Assembly: GCA_009602725.1 (NCBI GenBank) | Contig: WELB01000002.1 | Location: forward strand, 975,076 to 1,039,075 | DNA: 64,000 nt | Reading direction: 5' to 3' | From: Spirogloea muscicola | Lineage: Eukaryota > Streptophyta > Zygnematophyceae > Spirogloeales > Spirogloeaceae | Part shown: positions 53,400 to 64,000 of the stretch, one piece after another | How positions within the stretch are numbered: the first letter of the stretch is position 1 | How the letters are laid out: every line of letters starts with the position of its first letter | Notes under the pieces: model-generated | Seen by the model: only the letters and a program-made list of their open reading frames with translations | The model's database searches: none | Told to the model about the DNA's origin: nothing | Translations under genes and position numbers: made by a program

Positions 53400-53640
53400 T
53401 GAGTGGTCTTAGCGCCATCTGGCCCATTTGACCTCGTGAATCAGTTATGGGCTGGCTTTACACATTCTTTTTGGGGCTGGCTTTTCCAGCCCCTATTCTC
53501 AACGGGCGAGCGCTCTCTTCTCTTTACACAGCCCCCGCCCCCCCGGAAGAAGTGGCACTCCCAATGGGGGCAAGGGCTGCGAAAAGCCAGCCCAAAAAGA
53601 ATTCACAAAGGTTCAGAGGGGCCCCCGGAAGAGCCCACTT
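53400..53640. mobile_element. Forward T1 tail and reverse T2 tail
   Basis: Forward T1 at 53465-53520 (GGGGCTGGCTTTTCCAGCCC, TCTCAACGGGCGAGC) and reverse T2 at 53545-53605 (GTGGCACTCCCAATGGGGGC, CTGCGAAAAGCCAGCCC). Their 3' ends face each other across about 25 bp. Confidence 0.68.
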
Positions 53641-54282
53641 TGTCCTCTCTATGGATAGGCACTGCCTACCCAACAGGTAAAAGCTTGGGGCCCGGAGGCC
53701 CCACCCGCGGCGCCGCGCCCGCCGGGGCCCCCGCCGCGTGTCCATCCACGTGCGGCCTTTGACGTGGCGTGGCGGCCGCGGGGCCCGCCCACAGACGCGT
53801 GGCGAGTGACACGCGCCGTGCCCCCCGCGGCCCCGGGCGCGCGTCCTCGACGGGGCTTGCGGCCCCATCCCCCGTTTCCAGCAGGGCCACTGTTGGGAGA
53901 CCGGCGCCGAGCCCCGCAGAGGACCACGACATGTGGCGCGGCGTCCGGACGCGTGGCGCGCGCAAGGAGGCCGGGATGCGGCTGACGTGGCCTGCAGCGC
54001 GGTGCCGCAGCCGCAGCGCACGGCGCGCCACGTGGCGGCTCGGGCCCGGAGTGGCCGCCTTGTGCCCCCTCCCCCCCTCCTCCCCCACCTCCCTCCTCGG
54101 CTCGCGGCGCCAGGCGGCTGCCAGCAAGAGAAAACCCCCCCTCCCTTTCAAAAGGCCCATCCCCTGCCTCGCAGCCCCGCCCGTTCCCCATCGCCGCCGC
54201 CGCCGACGCCGCCGCCGCCAGTGCCAGCGCGGCGCGGCTCAGGCAGCCAGCCAGCCAGCGGCGGGCCACCCGGCGCTCCTCC
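53641..54282. other. GC-rich upstream region of the membrane-protein gene
   Basis: Extremely GC-rich; long open frames on both strands here are composition artefacts. Probably promoter and 5' UTR. Confidence 0.5.
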
Positions 54283-57077
54283 ATGGCCACCACCATGGCC
54301 TCCGACCCGGCGTACACCGGCCCGACCACCACCGCCATGCCCGGCACCACGGCCACCACCCCGGCCGGCTCCAAGCCCCGCGGCAAGCTCTTCGGCGGCA
54401 GCACGGACACCTACGGCACCGTCAACCGCGGCACACCCATCTACGCCGCCCTTGGCAGCCTCTTCTCCGCCCTCCTGCTCGTCCAGGTGAGCGACCGCAC
54501 CTTCGGGCTGACCTCTGACGTGTGTCTCCACTCCCGAGGCTTGCCAGAGCACTTGATATGCATGTGCAGCTTGAAGTACTTGCCATGCGTTGGCGTCAGC
54601 ATCAGCGTCAGTGTTGGCAGCATGTCCGCACAGAGGGTTGCTAACACTATGACATAATTGTGTGCAACGCCGTACAGGCCGCCTGGAGGGTCGCTCTGTG
54701 GTCGCAGAAGCCCACAGGCACATGGGGAGGCAACCACCGCAACTTTTCCGCTGGTACTTTACCTGTCTGGATACTATGCGCTCCTCCCATCAGTCCTCAG
54801 TCTTAGGCAGCACTACTTGCAGTGTACACCGGACGACAATCATCTGTCTCCTAGTCATTTAAGAAGTTCTTCTTGCTTCCGATTGAACTCAGAAGCTGGT
54901 AGCAGATTTTTGCTTTGAGTTCCCACGCCTGGTTGTGTGCGACCTGGTGTCTCAAAGTCAAAGGCGAGCACTACGGTGTCAGTGGTCAGCGTCAATACTG
55001 ACAAAAAGTATTGGCTACTTTGACAATAATCTAGCGTTATCTATGTCATCAAAGTAGTCTAAGTCATAGCATTTTTCATTGTTCACACTTGTTTCTATTT
55101 AATTACTTACTGCAACACTGTCCTCTGCTCTTGTTGTGGTGTGATGTCTGCAGTGGCCATGCTCATAGCAGCACTTGTAAGCACTGCTCACCACAACCAC
55201 GGCTAGATACTTCTGTCTTCTCTGCAAGGCCACTTACACGCAAGTTGAATGTTTTCTTGAACTAATTTTTTCATCTCGTTCGAGGAACCGAGAAAATTAG
55301 ATAACTTAGGGAGGACAATGTCAAGCTGCAGAACAACATCTAAAGGGTGGAGTTTGTGGAGTTTGTGCACATTTTGCATGCAACTGCTTATGCAAACTGG
55401 TGGTTGCTTGCTGTACTAAAATTCCTGCACTGTACTTGGTCTGTCCAGGTTGAGGCCTTAGCTGCACTTTCAGGACTTTTCCTGTGCCTCTCAACGCTCT
55501 TCCATGATGGCTACCACCGCCTTCTGGCCATGAACACCCTCGCCTGGGCACTTCTTGCTCTGATTTTCACCCTCCCCATGTTCTGCTTGATTGAACCCTC
55601 CTACACACAAGCCCGCAACGACTCCCTGTATCCCGGCATCAGGGAATCGTATAGCAATGGCATCACCACCATGGTAAGCTTCTCCTGCAGGAGCAAGGAA
55701 AGAGTGCTCACACCTCTAACAGATTAATGTGGCGCATGCACTTCAGAACTTGAAATGCTTTGAGCTTTGAGCTCTTAGTTTGATGTACCAACGGTTTTTG
55801 TCTCAAGGACGTTCTTCAAATTATTTTATGTGGACTTTGTGCACCTTGCAGAACTTATGGTTACATAACATCGTGTCTTGGTGCAGGGAATCTTTTGCCT
55901 GTTTGCGTACGAGTGTGCTCTGCATCTGGCACAGATCATCTTCGTATGGAAGCTGTTCCGCTCATTCGGCAACCCGGGCTACTACTTCCGGAGGAGCTTC
56001 TACAGACCGCTGGTCCTCCTCTTTGCGTAAGCCTTGTTCTACGAATGGGTGTCGTGCACACTGCAGGAATTTCAATATATCATGCACACTGCAGAACTCT
56101 CAGAAGCCATTGGAGGGACTACTAACAAGGATGAGAGCTTTGGTTGTGCAGGACTCTCAAAAGCCCTTGAATGGCCTTTAATAAGTATGAGAGCTTTGGT
56201 TGTGCAGATTTTTGGTCTTTGTGGCTGGAGCTTCACAGTTGATTGGTGGCTCTCTAGCCAATGAGCAGAGGGGTGATGGCCAGTACAACCCGCATGTTGT
56301 ATCCAGTAAGTGTTTTGCGGCTGTTTTCGCTAGACGCCATGTGCATTCATCCACGTTTGACTTGCACGTGTTGCATTTTGAATGAAGTCTGAGAAAAGCC
56401 GTTTTCTGTAATGTATGCTGACACACCTGTTTTCGTTGGAATTGCAGCCTACTGGTCTGGTCCTATGGTTATGGGCCATGCCTCGTTGACCATCATCACT
56501 GGTCTTCTGCTCCTTCTCTACTCGCTCTACTGCTTTGCCAGTGCTGGAGCTATCGGCAAGCCCATCATGCACTTTGCCATTGCCTCATTCATCTTCTTGT
56601 GGCAGGTATGTTCATCTTAATTCTGCAAGTTTGAGTTAGAAAAACAGACTCATGCTGCATGGGAAGGATTATTGGTGTGGAGCGGAAATAACAGCCTTGT
56701 TTGCTGCACATACTACTACTGCATACTCCTTAGCAGACAGGAAACTTTTGTGGCGGCTCTATATCTCTTATTCTAACATACGGAATATACTATTGCAGGT
56801 TGTTGTCATGGACTTCACTCAAGTGGGTCTTGCAGGACCTACTTACCTCGCCGCCGACATGATTCCTATGATTACTGCCCTCACCTACATGCCCTGCTAC
56901 CTGGCGTCCAACCTGGGTGTGGCCGACGCAACTGGCTCCGTTGGTGGAGCAGGCGGCCCAGGCACAGGCGTTGGCACTGGTTATAATACTGGCGCTGGCA
57001 CTGGCTATGGTGCTGGCGCTCCAGGCACTGGTTATGGAGCAGGAACTCCTGGGTATGCTGGACCGGCTGCTGTCTGA
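54283..57077 (+). CDS. Unrecognised multipass membrane protein with Gly-rich tail
   Basis: Six exons, 54283-54486, 55449-55673, 55887-56026, 56208-56305, 56448-56605 and 56799-57077, join in phase to 367 codons plus stop. N-terminus: Thr/Pro-rich MATTMASDPAYTGPTTTAMP, then FGGSTDTYGTVNRGTPIYAA. Membrane segments: LGSLFSALLLVQVEALAALS with GLFLCL; MNTLAWALLALIFTLPMFCL; GIFCLFAYECALHLAQIIFV; PLVLLFAFLVFVAGASQLIG; HASLTIITGLLLLLYSLYCF; IMHFAIASFIFLWQVVVMDF; MIPMITALTYMPCYLASNLG. About seven or eight helices in all. The C-terminal 50 residues are a Gly/Thr/Tyr/Ala repeat of GTGYGAG type. No family recognised; a MARVEL-like or small transporter fold is possible. Intron 1 is 962 nt and AT-rich. Confidence 0.85.
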
Positions 57078-59040
57078 AGACAGTCACTTTTTACCCTCCC
57101 TTGATCCTGTTTCCCTCCTTCGCTGAGAACATGTGGAACATGGCAACCGCAGCATTCTTTATTCTTCACAAACCACCCTGCTATGTAGACAACCTTGCTT
57201 GAAACGGTGGATCATCTACTGCGAACCTGTACCCCAAGTTGCACATGTTGTTCATCTTCTTTTCAGCAATCATCCTGTGGGGCTTGTTGTATATTCCGGA
57301 ACTCCTCCAGAGTTCCTCAACAAAAACAGTAGCAAACAGTTCCAGGCCTTCTCACAAGGAATGGTTTGTACAAAATCTCATGACTTTTTGATTTTTAATG
57401 AAATATGTGATGGGTGATTGATTATGAAGTCGACATCGCATATCTTGAATGTTGACACCGTTGATAATGTATCTTCACTGAGCATCTGGTAGAACACTGG
57501 CACAGTTGCGATTTGAAAAATAACAAAGTTCACTTATTAACATCCATTTAGCAGATTTTGAATATATCATTGCATGCGGAAGTTTTCAAGTTTTACTCTG
57601 CACGTTAACTTCAATTTGGAAGCCTCATCCATATGATACATTAGTTGTTGAAAAATGTAAACCTTTACCTGTTTATACCACCGTTGTCCCTCACTTTCAT
57701 TTTGATGATATATAATACGTTCTGCAGAGTAAATTTGACAAATAAATCAACAGTAGCCCCCTCACCAAACAGTGGAGCTTGGAATCTACCTACCATACTC
57801 CTCACTCCCTTCTGAAGTGAGGTTCGGTAATTCGAAGCTTTGCGCCATATAAATGGCACCACATGTCTGTTATTAGTGATAGGCTAACATACATCTGAGC
57901 AGTAACCTTCATGATTGACACGTCTGAAAACGTAAAAAGGATAATTCACAGCTTCAAAAATACTGTACATAGTAGGTGGTCATTTTTTCACATTGGGACC
58001 TGAGCGAGGTAGAATATGGCTTTTTGCTTGTGATGATACCTTTTTGCTTGTGGTGCACTGTGATGTGAAGCTGGGTTTAGTGGGTGTAGTCTTCGAAGTA
58101 TTTGGGATTATCAGAATTCTGGCACATCACAAAATATGTGATATTGCTGTTCTAGTAAGCTGATCTAGTGACAGTCTTCTTCCCACGAGCTTGAGACATC
58201 CCGCAGCAACTGATTGAGAGAGAAATTATTGACATGAGCGTGGTTATTGACGTGTTACCTTGTTGCATGCGTGCGTTGAGGGCTGGGAGAAACATCTGAG
58301 ATTTTAGACTGGTGAAAGAATTATGTAAGTTGAACTTCTCTTTCTTTTAGTTGCCAATAGCTGATGACTGCGTCTGTCCAAGTGCAGGCATGTGTGTCTG
58401 TCAAGCCAGCCAGCAAAGATTTCCTCTTTGCAGTCTGTTGGTGCCAGTGCTACAACAATATCACTTTAAGAAGGGACAAGCTTGCACGTGCAGACAAGTT
58501 GCAGTACTTGCTGTGGCTGTGGGCGCTAGGTCTGAAAGTAGGTAAGGCGCCTCAATTGGAGAACTTTTGTGCCTCACAACAAGGCTCCCGACTGCAGAGG
58601 ATCATGGACCGTGGCCATTGCACCAAAGGTAATGATGTGCAGGTTGGCAGTGCCGTCAGTGCCTCGACCGGCACATGTGATTAGCTCACACCTTCATCCG
58701 CAAGCAGACAATGCAGCAGGCACCTAGCAGCACGCAGAGGTCTCAGGCTGGGAAGAATGAGTGCGCTGTTGCTGTACAGTAAAAGCAAGTCACGCTGCCC
58801 ATGCAGTTAAGCTCGAGCAGCATGCGAATGTCTGCATATGAGAATGTATGCGCATGCAGAGGCATGCCTGAAGCAAGCAAGCACAGCTCTCGAGGAGAGC
58901 TATCCCAACGCTACTGTGACGAACTTGCAAGGTCACTGTGAAGACTACTTCCTACGAGCTACAAATGTTCTGTGGCTTCTCCTGCTGGTATGTGCGCTCT
59001 TAGGCAAGGTACTCCACATTGCACGACGGCTGATCTGAAA
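57078..59040. other. Long gene-free, AT-richer stretch
   Basis: About 2 kb without a recognisable gene or tail repeat. 57420-58340 has clearly lower GC than the rest of the window. Short ORFs here show no family resemblance. Confidence 0.5.
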
Positions 59041-59104
59041 ACGAAGCCGCATGAGGACTACTACGCAAGCCGCTGGAGTAGGTCGAGCCAGCAAGTCCGA
59101 AGCG

Positions 59105-59645
59105 CCCCGTGGACGTCGACTGCAAGCGCTAGAAAGCCAGCCCGGAAAGAATAGACAAGGTCCTGAGAAAGAAAGACCATTTCAGAACTGGGCGATGGCT
59201 GTGATCTACTCTGACTACCCGCGCAGCGATCACCTCCTACCGGCGGCACTTTTGGCTGCATGGGCCCTCGCTTCCACAATTTACTGCAGAAAAAAGCAAG
59301 CTTGGGATACGCCCGACGTGAGGATATGCTTCCAGCTCAGATGAGCATGCCGGCAGCATCCTTGTCATTCTTGCGTCGTCGACTGTCAGCATGTCTGCAG
59401 CGAGCTCAGGCTCATGCGTTGCATCAGAAAGCTGGTCGAGCCTTAGCTGGTAGCTCAAGAGCTTGTCGATTGCCGTCCGGTATTCGGGCATCAATAAGCG
59501 ACCTTCTATGTGCTGACTCGTGGTTACTGAGCGGGTCAGCTTAGCAGCAGGTGACGTACATTTGTCAATGTGCTTGCCTTTGTACTTGGCCACACATGGC
59601 CCTCCATCTCTTTATACACACGCATTCCCAGCCAAAGGCCGGATG
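59105..59645 (+). mobile_element. Family B C-terminal end and 3' UTR with a reverse tail at its left edge
   Basis: A reverse tail at about 59120-59160 precedes family B codons YSDYPRSDHLLPAA, then GPRFHNLLQKKASLGYARRE, SLSFLRRRLSACLQRAQAHA, AGRALAGSSRACRLPSGIRA and a SDL-VLTRGY-type end near 59525. The untranslated end matches 16533-16640, with GTGCTTGCCTTTGTACTTGG and the GGCCACACATGGCC hairpin. A few breaks. Confidence 0.7.
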
Positions 59646-59704
59646 CTGCTGAAATGACACAGCTATGCAAGTGACTACAGCAACTACTTATCTCTTCCTC
59701 GTAG

Positions 59705-59835
59705 CTCTTCGGGCTGGCATTTGATCACTTGCGAGCAGGCCGCGCCTTGGCTGCTGCCTCCAACTTCCAACAGGGCGACCGATTTCGCCCTTTAGTGTTT
59801 CTGATCTACACCTGCTGACTAGAGGGTTATTGAGC
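59705..59835 (+). mobile_element. Short family A C-terminal end
   Basis: Codes for LRAGRALAAASNFQQGD and a degenerate SDLHLLTRG end, with the forward CGGGCTGGCATTTGATCAC at its left. About 240 bp upstream of the MSH1 start. Confidence 0.6.
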
Positions 59836-60073
59836 GCCCACTCGCAGGAGTCATGCAGAGTACTTTCGTGCTTTTGCCAAAGCAAGCCCGTACAGAACAT
59901 GTAAGACGAACAAAGCAAACATCTAACAACCTGAGTGTGCATTGAGTGATGAGGGCCTGAGTGCGCGAGTATACGAAGGCAAGCACACTGACAGATATAC
60001 ACCGCCTGAGATAAGGTAACAGAATCAGATACAATACTGAATTGGGGACTGTAGTACCCACGACTGAGCGCAC

Positions 60074-60125
60074 ATGCATCTGCCAGGCTTATCCGGCTAC
60101 TCCGCAACCTTCACCGGAGCACCAG

Positions 60126-60157
<32 letters not shown>

Positions 60158-63100
60158 CAAGCCGAGCTGCAGGAGGGCACAGNCCGGTGGCGACGGCCCG
60201 TTGGCTCAGCAGCGGCGGCGGCGGTGGCGGTGGCGGCGGATGTGGCGGCCGCACTGCGTGGCTGCAGCCGCCGACGGTGCTGGAGCCTTGGGGTGGGAGC
60301 TCGGCGGCCGAGCCTCCCCGCGCCGGGGGAGTCCAGGCGCCACTTCCGCCACCGCGTCTGGGCGGCCGGGCGAGTCGCCGGCGGCCGCAGGGCCGCCGAC
60401 GCCGCCGCCGCCGTCGGGCAGCAGCTGCGCAAGGAGGACCTCCCACACCTCCAGCTCTGGCAAGAGGTCTGCTCTAGACTCTGGCTCTCAAACATAACTC
60501 CAGACGTCAGGCTCCATCGTCAAATGCCAAGGCCGTCCTCATTTTTCAAAAGCCTTCGCTTCAATGCGTAAGTCCGCTCTGCTCCATCACAGATTGACCG
60601 TCGTCGACAGGATTCTCTGCTCTATCACAAGTCATCTATCGTGAACCTCAACCACGATGATGCTCGGACAGGCCCTAGTAGTGATGTCCGGATATATTCC
60701 ACGCCCTCGGATCACCTTACGACTCCAGCCGAGGAGCTGCTCGCTAGCGCTAGGAGGGACTGCAATGTTGGCCTCCGCAAGACGGTGCCTGCTTGTACGG
60801 GGGCTTGCAGTCCGACCTCGGCTGATGCAACTCAAGTTCGCTTGGAGTGTCAGGCGGGTTGCCTCAAGGAGAGCTGGAATGCTGAAATTGTCCATTCCAG
60901 CTTGTCAGAGGTGCCTTATTGTACAGTAGAGTAGTGAGCTTCACACTCTCTGCCCGTTCTTAACCGCCCCTTCTGAAGAGAGGCTGATAGTCAGCTGAAG
61001 TTGTCGAAGTCTCTCTCTTCAAGTCTCTAGTGCACATGACAGAAGAGAAGTGTCCTCCATCAATTGGACACTGCTCCACTGCTGTCAAATCAGTGACCTA
61101 TCTGAGCACCCAAAGACCCCAATTCCGAGATAAGGTCATTCCCACATGGGCAAACGAAAGAATGGAATCCATTACTGAGCAAGATGTTGCTATCTGGATG
61201 CATTGTGGCTGGACCAGAGGGTGGCCCAGTGCAGCAAGGCGGCAGTCAAGGAGATGCAGAAGCGTTTAGCATACACCAACTTGCTGGGAGTTGATGCCAG
61301 TCTCAAGAATGGGACGCTCAAGGAGGGGTCCATCAATTCAGAGATCCTGGAGACCAAACGCAAATTCCCTCGCGAGGTCGTCCTCTGCCGGGTAAGCGCT
61401 GACCCAGCAAGCAAGAGGCACCATGTGAATGTAATATTGGTCGCTCATTGCCAATTTCTGTGGTAGTGGAGGAGTGTGAGCCCCTGATTTCGTAAATGCA
61501 CGTCTGCACAACTCAGAGCCATCAGCCCGATTTGACCAGTGCTCAGTGCTATCAAGCTCATGCGGAGCCTCTTTGTCACCTACTGGCTGCCTCGGACGGT
61601 CCACTTTTCTTTCTGCTCTGCAGATTGGGGAGTTTTACGAGGCTGTGGGTTTTGATGCCTGCATGCTTGTGGAGCATGCGGGGCTCAATCCTATGGGCGG
61701 GGCTCGTGCCGACAACATCCCCAAGGCCGGGTGCCCTGTCCTGGTAAGCCATGCAGCTGTGCTGCTTGTAATGATGGACCCAGAGATGCGGCAGTCAACA
61801 AGTTGTAGAGCACTGAGTCGCCACAGGTATCTGGTCAGAGAGTCGTGTCTGAATGTTGTCATGCATGAGTCACAGTTTTGAGTCGAAGAGAAGGTCTGCA
61901 CATGTTCTGGCTGGACCCTTGCTTGGCTTTGCACTCACTGCTGTATCAAATAAGCCTGCGCCTGACTTCTCGCCCAGTGCAGCGACAAGCTTAGGAGCTC
62001 AGCTTGTTATGTCACCTTCTTCTCTGCAGAACCTGAGGCAGACCTTGGACTCGCTGACCAGTGTGGGCCTTTCAGTATGCATCATGGAGGAGGCTTCTGG
62101 TCCTACTGTGGCCAGGCAGAGGAAGAACCGCTTCATCTCTGGGTAACTGCTACACTCACTCACGTCCTGGATTGAAATTGCTAGAGTCCAACCCCTTTAA
62201 CACAGCAGCTAAAATCAGATAAGTGTTTGTCCTGGTTGTCCGTTTACTTTCAACATGCTGCCGGATGTACCATCAGGTCTTCGCTTGCCAATTTTTCTTT
62301 ATCAGGCATGCTCACCCAGGGAGTCCTTATGTGTACGGCTTGGCGGCCGCTGACATTGATGTGCAGTTTCCAGAACCGCTACCAGTTGTTGGTGAGTCTA
62401 ATACAAGCATGCTATCACCTCTACAGAGTGCTTCCGCAGGCTTTTGTGGTGCTCCTTGCTAGTATTCGGATGCCCTCCTCACCTGTCTAGCAATATTTAT
62501 GCCCTATTGCTTCTGTAACATGTACAAGTCACGTCGGCATCCTACCTAGTTGCGGACCGTCTCTTGCTTGTGTCACGTATATTTGCTGAATTGGTTACTG
62601 ATTGCTTTTTTCAAGACAGAGCCTCGCCACGCCAATGTTTATATGCAGGACTGGCTAGGAGCAGTCGTGGATACATTGTTGTGAGCATCACCGAGCTCCT
62701 TCGGACATATTCCATGGAGGAAGGCTTGACTGAGGAGGGCGTGATAGCCAAGCTCAGGTCAAAGGGCTACCAGAGGCTCTTCCTCCATTTGACCATGGGA
62801 AATACGTTGGACGGTACTGCTTGTGTTCCTTATCCTGCCTGTGCGAGCAGTGAATGTTCAGGCGCATATGACTGCCGCTGGAACACATGGCAATAAGAGG
62901 AAGCAATTGTTCAAACTTATGGGCTTGGTAGGTAGATTGCAAACTCACAACACTAGTTTTCTTACGAGTAATACCAGACCGATCTGGTGCACCTGGCAGG
63001 GACTGCCAAGTGGGCAGAGTCGGGCGAGGGGGGCCTCTTGTGGGCGGAGTGCCATGGGAAGCCTTATGACTGGTATCAGGGGGACCCGCTCCTCCAGCTG

Positions 63101-63677
63101 CAGGACGAGGTGTGCCGCATGTTTGACCTGCCGCTGCAGGAGCCATTTCGGCTCATCGCTCCGCCAGCCGGCGATCGCATCCGGCCACTCTACGTCTCCA
63201 CAGCCAGTCAGATTGGCATCCTGACAACGCCCGGCGTCCCTTCTCTCATTCGCTCCCTCCTCCCTGCAGACCTCGAGAGCCGCGGCCTCTGCGAAGCGTA
63301 ACCCCTTGGCTCCTCTCTGTCCTGCAGTGCTCTTGATTTTGGCAAGCCTATATTGTCCCGCAGCATCAGCAACCTTCATTACCGCCTCACTTGTTTTCAA
63401 CTGCCATGGTGACAAGCTTATTCTAGCTGATCTCTGTAGAACATTGTGATTCCAGTGTCAGTGCGGTCCCTATGAGTTATTTTCATCTGTTGAATTGTTG
63501 AACACTGAGGGACAAATTTCATTCAGAAACGCAATGCTTCTGGTGTGCAGATACTTACGCGACCTGCTTCTCAATCCGCCTCCGCAGCCCATTGCGCGCT
63601 CCATCCAGGCGGCGAGCAAACTTATGTGCCAACTGTTGACGCCAGTGCCTTCCTTCACATGCGTTTCTAGTGCAAAG
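60074..63677 (+). CDS. MSH1: MSH1, organelle MutS homologue (N-terminal 492 codons; continues beyond window)
   Basis: Nucleus-encoded MutS that suppresses ectopic recombination and mutation in mitochondrial and plastid DNA (family knowledge). Exons: 60074-60466, 61218-61391, 61624-61743, 62030-62142, 62306-62391, 62649-62813, 63000-63297, 63551-63677, all in phase. Exon 1 begins with an Arg/Ala-rich organelle-targeting segment (one N at 60183) and ends EDLPHLQLWQE. Then RVAQCSKAAVKEMQKRLAYT, NLLGVDASLKNG, FPREVVLCR; mismatch-recognition domain GEFYEAVGFDACMLVEHAGL, NIPKAGCPVLNLRQTLDSLT, SGHAHPGSPYVYGLAAADID; connector RSSRGYIVVSITELLRTYSM, EEGLTEEGVIAKLRSKGYQR, GEGGLLWAECHGKPYDW, STASQIGILTTPGVPSLIRS; YLRDLLLNPPPQPIARSIQA, PSFTCVSSAK. 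The FYE mismatch-contact motif is intact. The ATPase and GIY-YIG parts lie beyond 64000. Confidence 0.96.
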
Positions 63678-64000
63678 GTGAGGTCGTTTGAGTTTTGCTC
63701 ACACGAACCAAGCAATAGCGTTGCCGCGGCGGCAATTGCTTTCTACCCGTCAATAAGGAGTTGGAGATAGAGTCACAAAGCTGAGCAATCCTTAGCAGAC
63801 TCACAGAGTTGCAAACATGGAAGATAGCTGGAGATTGCTGAGTCTGTAGTCGAGCCACGTGCATGTGCGTGTTGGGCAACTCTGTGAGGAGCTGATTGCC
63901 TCCTTGGCAAGCGGAGGCTGAACCGTGTGATGGCACAAGTGCACCATGAAAAGTGTGGTGGCCCAAATGCACCAACAGTATACATGGTACATTGCAAAGA

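Noticed and set aside
6930-53600. Hairpin tails as MITEs (DNA transposons with inverted ends)
   Set aside because: The hairpin lies at one end only, duplications vary from 5 to 12 bp, and longer copies extend upstream into an ORF end; this fits 5'-truncated retro-copies better.
6930-53600. Hairpin tails as introner elements (new introns)
   Set aside because: The inserts do not begin with GT and end with AG, none lies in a host coding exon, and they interrupt element ORFs.
53649-54410. Long Ala/Gly-rich minus-strand ORF
   Set aside because: Composition artefact of the GC-rich upstream region; it overlaps the true first exon of the membrane-protein gene on the other strand.
60467-61217. ORF of about 97 codons in MSH1 intron 1
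   Set aside because: No family resemblance and flanked by good MSH1 splice sites; treated as intron.
1-64000. CRISPR arrays, tRNA or rRNA genes
   Set aside because: No regularly spaced repeats with unique spacers and no tRNA or rRNA pattern noticed; the sequence is eukaryotic nuclear DNA.

Overview
The window is nuclear DNA from a green-lineage eukaryote, most likely a chlorophyte alga. Coding exons are GC-rich and split by many short GT-AG introns of about 100-900 nt. Several genes are green-lineage specific: a pBrp-type TFIIB-related factor, the thylakoid protein CURT1, MSH1 and a PHT4;6-type transporter. Several stop codons are followed by the chlorophyte poly(A) signal TGTAA. The species cannot be named from sequence alone. 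Two assembly gaps (13256-13816 and 37027-37356) and five isolated N bases are present.

Gene layout: pBrp (+, 131-3251) converges on CURT1 (-, 5611-3874). After a repeat block come a DUF2993-like gene (-, 13072-11758, 5' end lost near the first gap) and a second repeat block. Then follow a SWIM/RING zinc-finger gene (+, 17565-19504) converging on arginyltransferase ATE1 (-, 23329-19988). ATE1 shares a 187-bp divergent promoter with a NIP30/FAM192A gene (+, 23517-25439). After a third repeat block lie a BTB/discoidin gene (+, 28019-33162), an unrecognised gene (+, from 34080), a PHT4;6-like transporter (-, ends 35652), 5-formyl-THF cyclo-ligase (-, 40127-37994) and, divergently, a UGT80-like glycosyltransferase (+, 40272-44604). 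Next are an atypical RhoGAP (-, 48088-45304), a Nudix gene missing its first half (+, 51024-51892), an unrecognised multipass membrane protein (+, 54283-57077) and the first 492 codons of MSH1 (+, 60074 to beyond the window). For most genes I could place exons whose phases close exactly and whose translation follows the expected family.

The genes are unrelated housekeeping and organelle functions (transcription, thylakoid shape, N-degron pathway, folate, sterol/lipid glycosylation, organelle genome stability). There are no operons, but several pairs share divergent promoters or converge.

The striking part is the repeat fraction (about 5.8-10.6, 13.8-17.0, 26.3-27.7, 37.4-37.7, 48.4-50.6, 52.4-53.6 and 59.1-59.8 kb). 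It is packed with 5'-truncated copies of two related retroelement C-terminal ORFs, called here A and B. They look LINE-like, with a zinc finger followed by a restriction-like-endonuclease-type domain ending in LLTRGY. Their 3' ends carry a short hairpin tail (GGGCTGG...CCAGCCC in A, GGCCA...TGGCC in B). Four insertions are bounded by direct repeats of 5-12 bp, one with only 35 bp of tail. That links the many small palindromic tail repeats to target-primed reverse transcription.
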